64,000 nucleotides of DNA, taken from an uncultured Lachnospiraceae bacterium (GTDB lineage Bacteria > Bacillota > Clostridia > Lachnospirales > Lachnospiraceae). Where the stretch lies: positions 36,107 to 100,106 of the forward strand of contig CAJKGK010000008.1 of assembly GCA_905199445.1 (NCBI GenBank), read 5' to 3'. The translations under genes and the position numbers were made by a program. Numbering within the stretch: position 1 is the first letter of the stretch; each line of letters begins with the position of its first letter. Positions 26,360 through 35,335 of this stretch are shown piece after piece. Below the pieces are notes generated by a model. The model ran no database searches, was not told where the DNA came from, and saw only the letters and a program-made list of their open reading frames with translations.

Positions 26360-28282
26360 ATGTCAATTATTGATTATGAACAGGCGTTAAAGCTTGGACA
26401 GAAGAAGTACCGTGAACAGACTTCAAAAGGCGCTTATCCTTATCTTCCTGTTCTGGATGAAATTCTCGCGCGGACAGAAATTGAAAGCCGTGTCAATCTG
26501 GGGACCATCGATATCCCATTGGAAATGATCGTTGGTACAAGCACAGAAGGACGCACCACCGCATTTGCGTCCAATTTTATGCCCCTTCTTGAGCCTACAT
26601 CGGAATTTGCCATGAAATGGGGATCACTGATCGATGCTCTCATCGAAGATGGTCAGCGGGATCCCATTGTTGCCTATGAATTTATGAACCGCTTTTATGT
26701 TGTTGAAGGAAATAAACGGGTCAGTGTCTCCAAATATCTGGGTACAGTTAGCGTTTCCGGCACAGTCACACGTCTGGTTCCCAAAAGGACCGATGAACTG
26801 GAAAATAAAATTTATTACGAATTCCTGGATTTTTATGCACTTTCTTCAATAAACTATGTATGGTTTTCCAAAGAAGGCAGTTTCCCCAAACTGCTGAAGT
26901 ATCTGGATTTGGATCCGGACTTTGTATGGAACTCAGAAGTCAGAACACTGTTTAAATCCGCCTGGCTGGCCTTTAGCAAAGAGTACAAAGCCCTGGGCGG
27001 GGACAGATTATCCATTACTACCGGTGATGCTCTGCTGTCCTATCTGGAAGTATTCAGCTATACATCGCTTCTGGAAGATTCCGGCACTGAAATCAGAAAA
27101 AATATTGAAAAAATCTGGGATGAATTTCTGATTAAGGAACAGGACGATTCCATTGCCCTTTTGATGGATCCCAACGAAAAACCGGCTAAAAAGGGCTTGC
27201 TCAGCAAACTGATTCCTTCCGCACCGCCTCGGCTGAAAGTGGCCTTTATTCATCATAAAACCGTGGAAACATCTGCATGGACATACAGTCACGAACTGGG
27301 CCGTACACATATTGAACAGGTCTTTGGAGATCAGATTGAAACCTGCTGTATTGATAATATAGAGCCAGGAGAAGATGCCAGCAGCGCCATCGAAAAAGCC
27401 ATTGCCGATGGTTACGGAATTATTTTTACAACAACACCGGAATTTATCAATGCCAGTCTTAAGGCCGCCGTGGAGCATCCGGATATTAAAATTCTAAACT
27501 GCTCACTAAATACTTCCCACCGATATATCCGGACCTATTATGGACGTATGCACGAAGCTAAACTGCTGACCGGTATTATTGCCGGTGCCATGACAACCAA
27601 TGATAAAATCGGTTACATTGCCGACTATCCAATTTTTGGAATGGCAGCCAACATTAACGCCTTTGCTCTAGGTGCACGTATGGTGAATCCCCGGGCCAAA
27701 ATATACCTGGAATGGTCCACCCGCAAAGGTGCCGATCCCTATGAAGCCTTCAGAGAAAAAGGAATTACTGTCATCTCCAATAAGGAAATGGTGACACCTC
27801 AGCATCCATCCCGCCAGTTTGGTTTGTATATCCAGGAAAACGATTTCCAAACCAATCTGGCCATGCCTGTATGGCACTGGGGCAATATGTACGAAAAAAT
27901 TCTCAAAAGCATTATTAACGGCGGTTGGAAAGAAGACGATGCCTCAGATACATTGCAGGCCCTCAATTACTGGTGGGGTATGTCCGCCGGCGTCATTGAC
28001 CTGATCCACTCTATGAAACTTCCCACGGAAACTCAGCGGCTTTTGGAAATCATGAAAAGCTGTGTATGTACGGTACAGTTTCATACATTTTCGGGTATTT
28101 TATATGATCAGAACGGACAGCAGCGCTGTACGCACGGACAGGATCTCACCCCCGAAGAAATTATTACAATGGACTGGCTGTTAGATAATGTGATCGGTGA
28201 AATTCCTACATTGGATGAACTCATTGATGATGCAAAAGAAGTGGTCATGCAACAGGGCCTGGCGATCACAGAGGCCAGATAA
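26360..28282 (+). CDS. cytosolic ParB-like/BMP-domain fusion protein
   Basis: A 640-residue soluble protein. Residues about 1-285 include a ParB/sulfiredoxin-like motif, YVVEGNKRVSVSKYLG at about 113-128 (compare the DGNRRL core of ParB-type folds), followed by helical sequence. Residues about 291-640 match the BMP/Med periplasmic-binding-protein fold (LKVAFIHHKTVETSAWTYSH, DKIGYIADYPIFGMAANINAFALGA), known from purine-nucleoside lipoproteins. There is no signal peptide or lipobox and no ABC transporter nearby, so it is not a normal substrate-binding protein. A cytosolic nucleoside-responsive sensor or regulator is an inference. Start ATG 26360 follows CAGGAGGTGG. The next gene is 40 bases downstream. 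Confidence 0.75.
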   Translation: MSIIDYEQALKLGQKKYREQTSKGAYPYLPVLDEILARTEIESRVNLGTIDIPLEMIVGTSTEGRTTAFASNFMPLLEPTSEFAMKWGSLIDALIEDGQRDPIVAYEFMNRFYVVEGNKRVSVSKYLGTVSVSGTVTRLVPKRTDELENKIYYEFLDFYALSSINYVWFSKEGSFPKLLKYLDLDPDFVWNSEVRTLFKSAWLAFSKEYKALGGDRLSITTGDALLSYLEVFSYTSLLEDSGTEIRKNIEKIWDEFLIKEQDDSIALLMDPNEKPAKKGLLSKLIPSAPPRLKVAFIHHKTVETSAWTYSHELGRTHIEQVFGDQIETCCIDNIEPGEDASSAIEKAIADGYGIIFTTTPEFINASLKAAVEHPDIKILNCSLNTSHRYIRTYYGRMHEAKLLTGIIAGAMTTNDKIGYIADYPIFGMAANINAFALGARMVNPRAKIYLEWSTRKGADPYEAFREKGITVISNKEMVTPQHPSRQFGLYIQENDFQTNLAMPVWHWGNMYEKILKSIINGGWKEDDASDTLQALNYWWGMSAGVIDLIHSMKLPTETQRLLEIMKSCVCTVQFHTFSGILYDQNGQQRCTHGQDLTPEEIITMDWLLDNVIGEIPTLDELIDDAKEVVMQQGLAITEAR

Positions 28283-28322
28283 CCGGCCAAAGAACTACAC
28301 TATAGAGAAGGATTTGAAAAAT

Positions 28323-28943
28323 ATGAAGATTATGGTACTGGCAGACACAGAATCCCGATCATTATGGGATTTCTTTGAAAAAAGCAAGCTGGAGGGTATT
28401 GATCTGATTCTTTCCTGCGGTGATTTAAAACCGCAGTACCTCTCATTTCTGGCCTGCTTTACAAAAGCACCTATCCTGTATGTACACGGCAATCATGATG
28501 CAAGATATCTTGATACGCCGCCGGAAGGCTGTATATGTATTGAGGATAAGGTTTATAATTACAAAGGAATCCGTATTCTGGGACTGGGCGGGTCTATGCG
28601 CTACAAAGATGGCCCCTTTATGTATACCCAGCGGGATATGGACCGCCGTATTAAAAAACTGCGTTTTCCTTTACTCCGAAGCAGAGGCTTTGATATTTTG
28701 CTGACCCATTCACCGGCTTATCAGCTCAACGACGGTGAGGATCTGCCTCATGTCGGCTTTGCCGGTTTTCTGAATCTGATGGACAAGTATGCCCCCAAAT
28801 ATTTTATCCACGGACATGTTCATATGAGCTACGGCCGTCAGTATAAGCGTTTGGCCAAATATAATAATACGCAGATTATCAATGGCTATGAACGGTATGT
28901 TTTTGAATATGGCGAAGATCTGACGGAAAACACAAGTTTTTAA
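28323..28943 (+). CDS. calcineurin-like metallophosphoesterase
   Basis: A 206-residue protein with the full metallophosphoesterase motif series: LADTES (first metal-site Asp), ILSCGDLKP, VHGNHDARY, LLTHSPA and YFIHGHVHMSY. It binds two metal ions and cleaves phosphoester bonds; the substrate is unknown. Start ATG 28323-28325 follows AGAAGGATTTG. The frame extends further upstream only because it overlaps the end of the preceding gene. Likely co-transcribed with the BMP-fusion gene. Confidence 0.88.
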   Translation: MKIMVLADTESRSLWDFFEKSKLEGIDLILSCGDLKPQYLSFLACFTKAPILYVHGNHDARYLDTPPEGCICIEDKVYNYKGIRILGLGGSMRYKDGPFMYTQRDMDRRIKKLRFPLLRSRGFDILLTHSPAYQLNDGEDLPHVGFAGFLNLMDKYAPKYFIHGHVHMSYGRQYKRLAKYNNTQIINGYERYVFEYGEDLTENTSF

Positions 28944-28957
28944 TCAACAAATTTTTA

Positions 28958-28995
28958 ATGCCTTACCCCAGATTTTCTACTCTGGAGTAAGGCAT
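28958..28995. terminator. hairpin between convergent genes
   Basis: ATGCCTTACCCCAGA (28958-28972) pairs with TCTGGAGTAAGGCAT (28981-28995) with one mismatch. No long T-run follows on either strand (TTAAAAATTT on the minus side), so termination is likely but not certain. Confidence 0.55.
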
Positions 28996-29062
28996 CCGCC
29001 ATAACCTGTTTACAATTTTCTATCGGCAATCATCTCCGTCTGCCGCTTCGATGTCTGTTCAC

Positions 29063-29944
29063 TTAATCTTTCGTCACAGGTTTAAACCCTTCTCCCAAAA
29101 TATCCGCAGTCTCAGATACAACGACAAAGGCTTTTGGATCCTCTTCGTGGATAATCGCTTTAAGCCTGGAAAATTCATTTTTTCGGACCGCACAAATCAG
29201 TACTTCCCGACGCTGTCCTGTATAGGCACCTTTTCCGGCCAGCAGTGTTACACCACGGTCTATATCCTCTAAAATCCGCTGGGCAATTACCGGGTTCTGA
29301 TCGGATACCACGGTCACCATACTGCCCTGATCCGGCCCATATAAAATCGTATCAATAACCTTTGAACAGCAAAACAGGGAAATCACGCCGTACATTCCGG
29401 CTTCCACATCCCTGAACACGGCAATGGAAATCAAGATCACCATAAAATCTACAGCCAACAGCGCCCGGCCCATGGAAATATGGGGATAGCGCAGCTTTAC
29501 AAGATAAGATATGATTTCTGTCCCCCCTGTTGTTGACCCTCTCAGGAAAATAATGCCCAGACCAGCGCCAATAAATATACCGCCGAAAATAGAGCACAGC
29601 AGACGATCTCCGGTATACACCGGCAGCAGCGGTGCAGCAACAAAATCCACCATTAAACTGCTGATCACAAGCGAACACAGGGTTCGTACGCAAAAGCGCC
29701 GGCCCAGATAAATAATGGCCAGAATCATCAGGGGAACATTCAGCAGCAGGCTGAGCGTACCAACCGGCATAAAGTCCGCAAGATAATTAATAATCAATGC
29801 AATTCCCGTAACTCCGCCAGGCGCAATATTCGCCTCCTGGGTAAAACTTACAATTCCAATGGCAAAGATAAAGGAACCTACAATATCAGCCGTCAAGTCC
29901 AATGCAAGATCCTTTGGTTTTCTTTTATATTTTTTCTTTTCCAT
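29063..29944 (-). CDS. YitT family membrane protein (DUF161-DUF2179)
   Basis: A 293-residue protein with about five to six membrane helices in the first 205 residues (Gly-rich motifs such as AIGIVSFTQEANIAPGGVTG and LRGSTTGGTEI) and a C-terminal soluble DUF2179 domain (about 210-285). Family of unknown molecular function, common in Firmicutes in several copies. Start ATG 29944 follows GTGAGG. Monocistronic. Confidence 0.88.
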   Translation of the reverse strand: MEKKKYKRKPKDLALDLTADIVGSFIFAIGIVSFTQEANIAPGGVTGIALIINYLADFMPVGTLSLLLNVPLMILAIIYLGRRFCVRTLCSLVISSLMVDFVAAPLLPVYTGDRLLCSIFGGIFIGAGLGIIFLRGSTTGGTEIISYLVKLRYPHISMGRALLAVDFMVILISIAVFRDVEAGMYGVISLFCCSKVIDTILYGPDQGSMVTVVSDQNPVIAQRILEDIDRGVTLLAGKGAYTGQRREVLICAVRKNEFSRLKAIIHEEDPKAFVVVSETADILGEGFKPVTKD

Positions 29945-30030
29945 AGTTTACCTCACTGTAAAATCCGTCTTCATTTGCTGTTTGGATGCGCATCATCTTT
30001 TGAGACCAACCACGTTAAAGGCCCGAATCA

Positions 30031-31026
30031 TTAAAATAAAATATCATGATTCACCGGCTTATAAAATAACGTCTTAATTGTATCAAAATCCCGGCTCACA
30101 CTCAGCAGCCACATCAGTTTTGTCACCGTAGCCTCCGGCGTCATATCATAAGCTTCCAGAAGTTCAAACCGCTCCTTAATTCTGGAACCCACATTATAAA
30201 TCACCATGTCACTGCCCTCATGAGGGACCTGGGTGGTCATCACAAGCAGCTTTCCTGCTGCCGTCCAGTCTTCAATAGCCTTCATAAAACGATCTTCTTC
30301 ATAGCAGGGAATCCCGCCCACACCAAAGCTTTCGATAATCAGTGCATCATAATAAGGCTTAAGATAATGAATCACACTGGCATCCATGCCTGGAATCAAT
30401 TTCAGATTAAAGACCCGGCCATTCATTTTATTATAAAAGACCGGCTGCTGACAGTTTTTTTCTTCGCGAATATAACGGACAATATGATTATTTCGTATAA
30501 CGGCCACATCCGGAAAGTCAATACTGGAAAAGGCATTAAAACTTTTTGTCCGTATTTTTCTGGCTCTTGTCCCTGCAATTACCTGCCCCTGAAAAACAAT
30601 GACAACGCCCTGAGAATAATCATCACTGGCATAAAGGAAACTGTCATACAGATTCATTTTAGCATCTGTAATCTCCTTGTCAATGGGCCGCTGGGCACCG
30701 GTTAAAACAATGGGTTTGGACGGATTCTGTATAAGATAGGAAAGTGCCGCAGAAGTATAAGCCATCGTATCCGTCCCATGAAGAATAACAAAACCATCAT
30801 ACCGGTCATAATTCGCCTTAATGGCAGCCGCCATGGCCTCCCAGTGCTTTGGTTCAATATTTGTACTGTCCAGATTAAATAACTGAAGCGCATCCACATG
30901 GCAAAGCCGACACACGGAAGGAATATATTCAAGAATTTCTTCAGAGGAAAGCTGCGGCGTTAGTCCGCTGTTTGTTCCTTTGGAAGCGATTGTTCCCCCG
31001 GTGGCAATTAGTAATATATTTTTCAT
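30031..31026 (-). CDS. ansA: L-asparaginase, type I (cytosolic)
   Basis: A 331-residue asparaginase/glutaminase that hydrolyses L-asparagine to aspartate and ammonia. The first catalytic Thr is in ATGGTIAS (Thr12), the second in HGTDTM (about 83-88), with the catalytic Lys in ITDAKMN (about 123). No signal peptide, so the cytosolic type I form. Start ATG 31024-31026 follows AGAAAGG. The frame runs to 31383, but that extension overlaps the divergent gene on the other strand and has no family similarity. Confidence 0.93.
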   Translation of the reverse strand: MKNILLIATGGTIASKGTNSGLTPQLSSEEILEYIPSVCRLCHVDALQLFNLDSTNIEPKHWEAMAAAIKANYDRYDGFVILHGTDTMAYTSAALSYLIQNPSKPIVLTGAQRPIDKEITDAKMNLYDSFLYASDDYSQGVVIVFQGQVIAGTRARKIRTKSFNAFSSIDFPDVAVIRNNHIVRYIREEKNCQQPVFYNKMNGRVFNLKLIPGMDASVIHYLKPYYDALIIESFGVGGIPCYEEDRFMKAIEDWTAAGKLLVMTTQVPHEGSDMVIYNVGSRIKERFELLEAYDMTPEATVTKLMWLLSVSRDFDTIKTLFYKPVNHDILF

Positions 31027-31119
31027 TGGGAATTTTCCTTTCTCTATACATAGTTTCTCCAATTTGCTCCATACTATAACAGTATTCATTGAACAATCAT
31101 CATATGGGAGGTGAAAATC

Positions 31120-31305
31120 ATGGATTTGGATATGACCGAAGTTGTATGCGCATGCCTTGGCACAACGGTTCAGGATATTGCAGACGCCATCACCAATGGT
31201 GCCGGAAGCTATGATGCCGTTGTCGAAGCCACAGAAGCGACAACAATCTGCGGCGTGTGCGAGGATCGTGTGCGCGAAGTCGTTGACCAGCTTCTTACGG
31301 ACTGA
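31120..31305 (+). CDS. small BFD-like [2Fe-2S] protein
   Basis: A 61-residue protein made of a single BFD-like iron-sulfur domain: CACLG near residue 11 and CGVC near residue 46 supply the four cysteines in the C-X-C ... C-X2-C pattern. Such domains pass electrons in bacterioferritin-associated ferredoxin, NifU and nitrite reductase; here it stands alone. The start is ATG 31120 (8 bases from GGGAGG), not the GTG at 31111, which touches the site. Divergent from L-asparaginase, followed by a strong terminator. Confidence 0.8.
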   Translation: MDLDMTEVVCACLGTTVQDIADAITNGAGSYDAVVEATEATTICGVCEDRVREVVDQLLTD

Positions 31306-31364
31306 GACCGATGCCCAGCTAAAGCGGCTATGAATCTGAAACAGTCCGTCATCTGACCCGAAAG

Positions 31365-31405
31365 ACAGCTGCCGCAGAACCAAGCACTGCCGACAGCTGT
31401 TTTTT
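31365..31405 (+). terminator. terminator of the [2Fe-2S] gene
   Basis: Stem ACAGCTG (31365-31371) with CAGCTGT (about 31394-31400), strengthened by GCAG/CTGC inside, then TTTTTT. It also lies just after the convergent mntP stop at 31443 but has no T-run in that direction. Confidence 0.7.
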
Positions 31406-31442
31406 AATAAACCCCATTTTATTTAAAAAGAACCGATTTTAT

Positions 31443-32024
31443 TTAAAAGGTAAGCACACCCAAATGCTCAAGAAGGATTTTCACCCCGATTAAAATCAAA
31501 ATAGCGCCGCCGAGAAATTCTGCTTTGCTTTTGAATTTTGCCCCAAAAACTCTGCCCAGAGACACACCAATCAGCGAAAGCACAAAAGTTGTAATACCGA
31601 TCAGCGAAACCGCCGGAACAATAGAAACCTGTAAAAAGGCAAAAGTAACGCCCACGGCCAGGGCATCAATGCTGGTAGCTATGGCCATCATTAACAATTC
31701 TTTAAGGTCAAGTCTGTCACCCTGACAGCCTTTTTCCTCTTCCTCATCATCCTTGCCCAAAGCTTCCCGAATCATATTCATACCGATAATTGCCAGTAAT
31801 ATGAAGGCAATCCAATGGTCCACACTTGTAATGTATCGCTCAAATTGTTTGCCCAGCACCCAGCCAATCAGCGGCATCAGCGCCTGAAAGCCGCCAAAAA
31901 ACAGGGCAATTACCGCAGCATGTCGATAATTCATCTTTCTCATGGAAAGTCCCTTACATATAGCCACCGCAAAGGCATCCATAGACAGTCCCACGGCGAT
32001 TAAAAACAACTCAAAAATGCTCAT
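31443..32024 (-). CDS. mntP: manganese efflux pump MntP
   Basis: A 193-residue protein with six membrane helices and an internal repeat: GLSMDAFAVAICKGL at about 12-26 and ATSIDALAVGVTFA in the second half, each with the Asp proposed to bind Mn2+. A highly acidic cytosolic loop (DDEEEEKG) separates the halves. It exports Mn2+. Start ATG 32024, 16 bases after the stop of the phosphorylase gene, so the two are one operon. No yybP-ykoY manganese riboswitch is present in front of it; there is no room. Confidence 0.93.
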   Translation of the reverse strand: MSIFELFLIAVGLSMDAFAVAICKGLSMRKMNYRHAAVIALFFGGFQALMPLIGWVLGKQFERYITSVDHWIAFILLAIIGMNMIREALGKDDEEEEKGCQGDRLDLKELLMMAIATSIDALAVGVTFAFLQVSIVPAVSLIGITTFVLSLIGVSLGRVFGAKFKSKAEFLGGAILILIGVKILLEHLGVLTF

Positions 32025-32040
32025 GTGTTAAAAACTCCTT

Positions 32041-33339
32041 TTACAGCTTTTTATATATCAAAGGCAGACGTGAAGGCGCCTTAGACCCAAAAGTATAGCA
32101 GGCATAAAAATCACGGACCCAATCCTCCTGCAGTGGCTGTTCATGATGGATCACTGCCAGCGGCTGTCCGGCCGTTACATAATCCCCCACCTTGGCACTG
32201 AGGACAATCCCCGTTCCCGGGAGAATCTGATCCTCTTTTGTCGCCCGTCCTGCGCCGATTTTCATGGCCTGAGTTCCAAGCTGCATGGCCTGCATATGGG
32301 TAATAAAGCCATTCTGTTGGGATAAAAGTTCAGTCTGCAAAGCCGATGCAGGCAAAAGCCGGGGATCATCAATTTGAGCGGTGTTCCCCCCCTGCGCCTT
32401 AACCATCTGACGAAGCTTTTCCAGTGCGGTTCCGTCATCAATGGACTTTTGAAGCATAGCCACAGCCTGATCTTCATTTTCTGCAATCCGTGCCTGCACA
32501 AGCAGCATACTGCCTGCAGTCAGGCACAGCTGAGTCAGATCCTCAGGCCCGTGTCCCTTCAGGGTATCAATAGCCTCCCGAACTTCAAGGGCATTGCCAA
32601 TCGCGCGGCCCAAAGGCTCATCCATATCCGTAATAACAGCCCGCACACTCCGTCCCAGGGAAGCACCGATGGCAATCATCTCCTGAGCCAGGGCCACAGC
32701 ATCCTCCGGCGTCTTCATAAAAGCACCGCTGCCGTACTTTACATCCAAAACAATAGCCTGGCTTCCCGCGGCAAGCTTTTTGGACATAATGCTGGATGCA
32801 ATTAAAGGCATGGAATCCACGGTCCCTGTCACATCCCTGAGTGCATAAAGTTTTTTATCCGCAGGCACAAGATTGCCGGTCTGTCCGATAATGGCCAGAC
32901 CAATTTCGTTCACCTGCCGGATAAACGCATCTCTGTCCAGATAACAATTAAAACCCTCAATGGATTCCAGCTTATCCAGCGTTCCTCCCGTATGGCCCAA
33001 CCCCCGTCCGGACATCTTTGCCAGCCTTGCATTGCAGGCCGCCACCATAGGCCCCAAAACAAGAGAGGTCTTATCGCCTACACCTCCGGTGGAATGTTTG
33101 TCAACCTTAATCCCGTCAATACCGCTAAGGTCAATCTGATCGCCGCTGTTCATCATAGCCATTGTCAGATCTTTTGTTTCCCGCTCATTCATACCGTTAA
33201 GCACAATGGCCATTAAAAGCGCACTCACCTGGTAATCCGGCACCTGATTTTTAACATAGGACTCAATCCAGAAATTAATCTCCGCTGTTGTCAGCGGCTC
33301 ACCTTCCCGCTTTTTTACAATCAAATCTACAAAGCGCAT
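32041..33339 (-). CDS. pdp: pyrimidine-nucleoside phosphorylase
   Basis: A 432-residue dimeric enzyme that splits uridine, thymidine and deoxyuridine with phosphate into base and (deoxy)ribose-1-phosphate. The phosphate-binding signature KVDKHSTGGVGDK lies at about 79-91, followed by SGRGLGHTGGTLDKLE. The C-terminal domain is typical. Length fits Pdp/DeoA. Start ATG 33339 after AGGGGATTGG. First gene before mntP. No other nucleoside gene is adjacent, though a BMP-fold protein lies 4 kb away. Confidence 0.93.
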   Translation of the reverse strand: MRFVDLIVKKREGEPLTTAEINFWIESYVKNQVPDYQVSALLMAIVLNGMNERETKDLTMAMMNSGDQIDLSGIDGIKVDKHSTGGVGDKTSLVLGPMVAACNARLAKMSGRGLGHTGGTLDKLESIEGFNCYLDRDAFIRQVNEIGLAIIGQTGNLVPADKKLYALRDVTGTVDSMPLIASSIMSKKLAAGSQAIVLDVKYGSGAFMKTPEDAVALAQEMIAIGASLGRSVRAVITDMDEPLGRAIGNALEVREAIDTLKGHGPEDLTQLCLTAGSMLLVQARIAENEDQAVAMLQKSIDDGTALEKLRQMVKAQGGNTAQIDDPRLLPASALQTELLSQQNGFITHMQAMQLGTQAMKIGAGRATKEDQILPGTGIVLSAKVGDYVTAGQPLAVIHHEQPLQEDWVRDFYACYTFGSKAPSRLPLIYKKL

Positions 33340-33419
33340 CCAATCCCCTGCCCTTCCGTTTTATAAAGTATACAACCCGGTTAAAAAACATCGATTATTG
33401 ATAAAAAAGATAACATACT

Positions 33420-33488
33420 AAAAGGGCTGCACCGCCCCTTCCGCTTACATTTTAAAGCTTTGGAAGGAAACGGGCAAGCCCTTTTTTT
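33420..33488 (-). terminator. terminator of the L,D-transpeptidase gene
   Basis: Imperfect 20-bp stem (33423-33442 with 33462-33482) with AAAG and CTTT borders. The minus-strand reading ends in TTTT, the plus strand in seven T. It sits 15 bases after the stop at 33503. Confidence 0.65.
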
Positions 33489-33502
33489 AAGATATAATAA
33501 AA

Positions 33503-34906
33503 TCAATAAATCAAAACCGGAGTTCCAATGGTAATGTTATCATAAATAGCCTTTACCTTACTCAGCGGTGTATTCACACACCCGTGAGAACCGCCGCCGA
33601 TATAAATCGTGCCGCCATAATTGGCCTGGTTATCACCGCGCCAGCTGGCATCATGGACGCCATAGCCCTGGCCCTTAAAACCTATCCAGTAATCCACAGG
33701 CGATTCATATTCCGAACCATCATAATTTTTACCTTTCAAAACAATATTGGGATAACGGGTCAGCACTTTATAGGAACCTTTAGGCGTATCATATCCCAAA
33801 TTAGGGTTTCCTGTCACAATATTGGTATCAACCAAAAGCTGGCCATTTTTATAAAACCACATATGCTGATCACTAATACTGATCTCCAGGTATGTATCTC
33901 CGATTTCATTACCGCCCCGACGTGCGGCTGTTGAACTGTATACAGGTTCTCTTGTTGTACTCTCTCCAGCAAGAAGCAGCCGTGTCAGTTCCTCTGTCTC
34001 TGCTTCGATATCAATGGCCCAGCCGTAATTGCCGCCGCCCACAGTCACGGTACGTCCATAGGTTGTGACAAACTGACGGGAACCGCCATATGTATCATAT
34101 TGGGAGGCCAGCCCCTGAACATACGCCTGAACCCGTCCCGTATCAACGGTTATACCGCCGTCCTCGGCCTGCCGCAGCCAGCTGCCGGTCACAGATCCAT
34201 CCAGGACTTCCGTTGCATCACCAAATGTGTAGGTGACAACGGTGCCTCTGATCTTATCCACAACAGACATCACCTCAAGAATTTCCGGAGAATCCACGGT
34301 AATCTCCGGCATCAGATAACAGCCTTCATCTGTCATATACACCCGGCGTTCCTGAGAATCCAGAGCATGCTTAACAGCCTGAAACAGCCGTTCCTGATCA
34401 ACCGCTGTTCCCTGCCGCTCCGGCACAACCGAAACCCCATTCTCCGTAAATTCCACATAAGCATTCTGTGGCTGAGTCACATCGGGACTATTGACACATT
34501 CAAGACCTGCAATTACATCACGAAGTTTAGCTTCATCATAAGAAGTCGAACTGTCCACCGTATAAAAATTCACACTGGTAAAGGCAAAAATCCACTTCCA
34601 CATCCCCTGTTCTTCTTTAATCTGACGTATACCGTCAAACGTTTCAGCATAATCAATATCCGAACCTTTAATCAGCTCCTGATCTCCATTACTTTCCACC
34701 AGTCTAAGCGTATAGGAGGATTTGTATTCCATCAGCTGATCCATGGCCTCATCAACGGTTTTGTGAGAAAAATTAACACCATTAATCCATGTTCCGTTAT
34801 AAAAATGATTCATGTAATAAAGCGATATAAAAATATAAATCAGAGCGATCAGCGCCAGCGGCACTGTAATCGATAAAATAACATTGCGAACCTGTTTTCT
34901 TTTCAT
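33503..34906 (-). CDS. membrane-anchored L,D-transpeptidase (YkuD)
   Basis: A 467-residue cell-wall enzyme. A single N-terminal membrane helix (about 8-31) anchors it outside the cell. Residues about 40-320 hold two repeats of the putative peptidoglycan-binding domain common in such proteins (WINGVNFSHKTVDEAM). The YkuD catalytic domain (about 340-467) ends with HDASW and SHGCVNTP, where Cys about 443 is the nucleophile. It makes 3-3 peptide cross-links, is relatively resistant to beta-lactams other than carbapenems (family knowledge), and uses DAP-type stems, in line with the MurE here. Start ATG 34906 after GGGGATAGGG. Confidence 0.92.
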   Translation of the reverse strand: MKRKQVRNVILSITVPLALIALIYIFISLYYMNHFYNGTWINGVNFSHKTVDEAMDQLMEYKSSYTLRLVESNGDQELIKGSDIDYAETFDGIRQIKEEQGMWKWIFAFTSVNFYTVDSSTSYDEAKLRDVIAGLECVNSPDVTQPQNAYVEFTENGVSVVPERQGTAVDQERLFQAVKHALDSQERRVYMTDEGCYLMPEITVDSPEILEVMSVVDKIRGTVVTYTFGDATEVLDGSVTGSWLRQAEDGGITVDTGRVQAYVQGLASQYDTYGGSRQFVTTYGRTVTVGGGNYGWAIDIEAETEELTRLLLAGESTTREPVYSSTAARRGGNEIGDTYLEISISDQHMWFYKNGQLLVDTNIVTGNPNLGYDTPKGSYKVLTRYPNIVLKGKNYDGSEYESPVDYWIGFKGQGYGVHDASWRGDNQANYGGTIYIGGGSHGCVNTPLSKVKAIYDNITIGTPVLIY

Positions 34907-35185
34907 TACCCTATCCCCGATATTCTGTACTTAAGCTGCATATGCAAAAACGCCATACAGCCTGTTTTAATCTATGCCTGCCTCTAATTATAAAGTACAA
35001 ACGTTGCCATTTCTTTTCGAAACACTGAATAATTATGACAATTTACTAAACATTACCAATAACCATTGGTGAATAAACATCCACAAACAAGCATAGCGCA
35101 AAACAGAAAAATTCTCAAGGTAATTTTTCCCTGTGTTCGCATTTAGTATATATCCAAACTTTTCCCAATCCATACGTTCTAAAAA

Positions 35186-35312
35186 TTATCCACACTCTGA
35201 TCTAAATTTTTCTCTTTATTTCACCATATCCACGCGTTATCCACGAAAATCCCCTTAATCTATCGACAATATGTGCACAGTTATACACTATTTGTGGATA
35301 ACTTGTGGATAA
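35186..35312. promoter_or_regulatory. DnaA-box cluster in a gene-free stretch
   Basis: Within 127 bases there are three perfect DnaA boxes: TTATCCACA at 35186-35194, and TGTGGATAA (same box, other strand) at 35293-35301 and 35304-35312, 11 bases apart. There is one single-mismatch box, TTATCCACG, at 35237-35245, and weaker ones at 35226-35234 (ATATCCACG) and 35281-35289 (TTATACACT). The surrounding 34907-35335 has no gene and is AT-rich; it also contains the promoter region of the L,D-transpeptidase, which I could not pin down. No dnaA or dnaN is next to it, so a titration or regulatory site is more likely than oriC. Confidence 0.7.
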
Positions 35313-35335
35313 TAAAGCTCTGTCTGTGAATTGTT

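Noticed and set aside
31027..31383. Long N-terminal extension of L-asparaginase
   Set aside because: It overlaps the real [2Fe-2S] gene on the opposite strand; the proper start has AGAAAGG.
32025..32040. Manganese riboswitch (yybP-ykoY) upstream of mntP
   Set aside because: Only 16 bases separate it from the previous gene; there is no room.
34907..35335. DnaA-box cluster taken as the chromosomal origin oriC
   Set aside because: No dnaA or dnaN gene flanks it, and no clear DNA-unwinding element with GATC/TnATnA repeats is visible. A titration or regulatory locus is more cautious.
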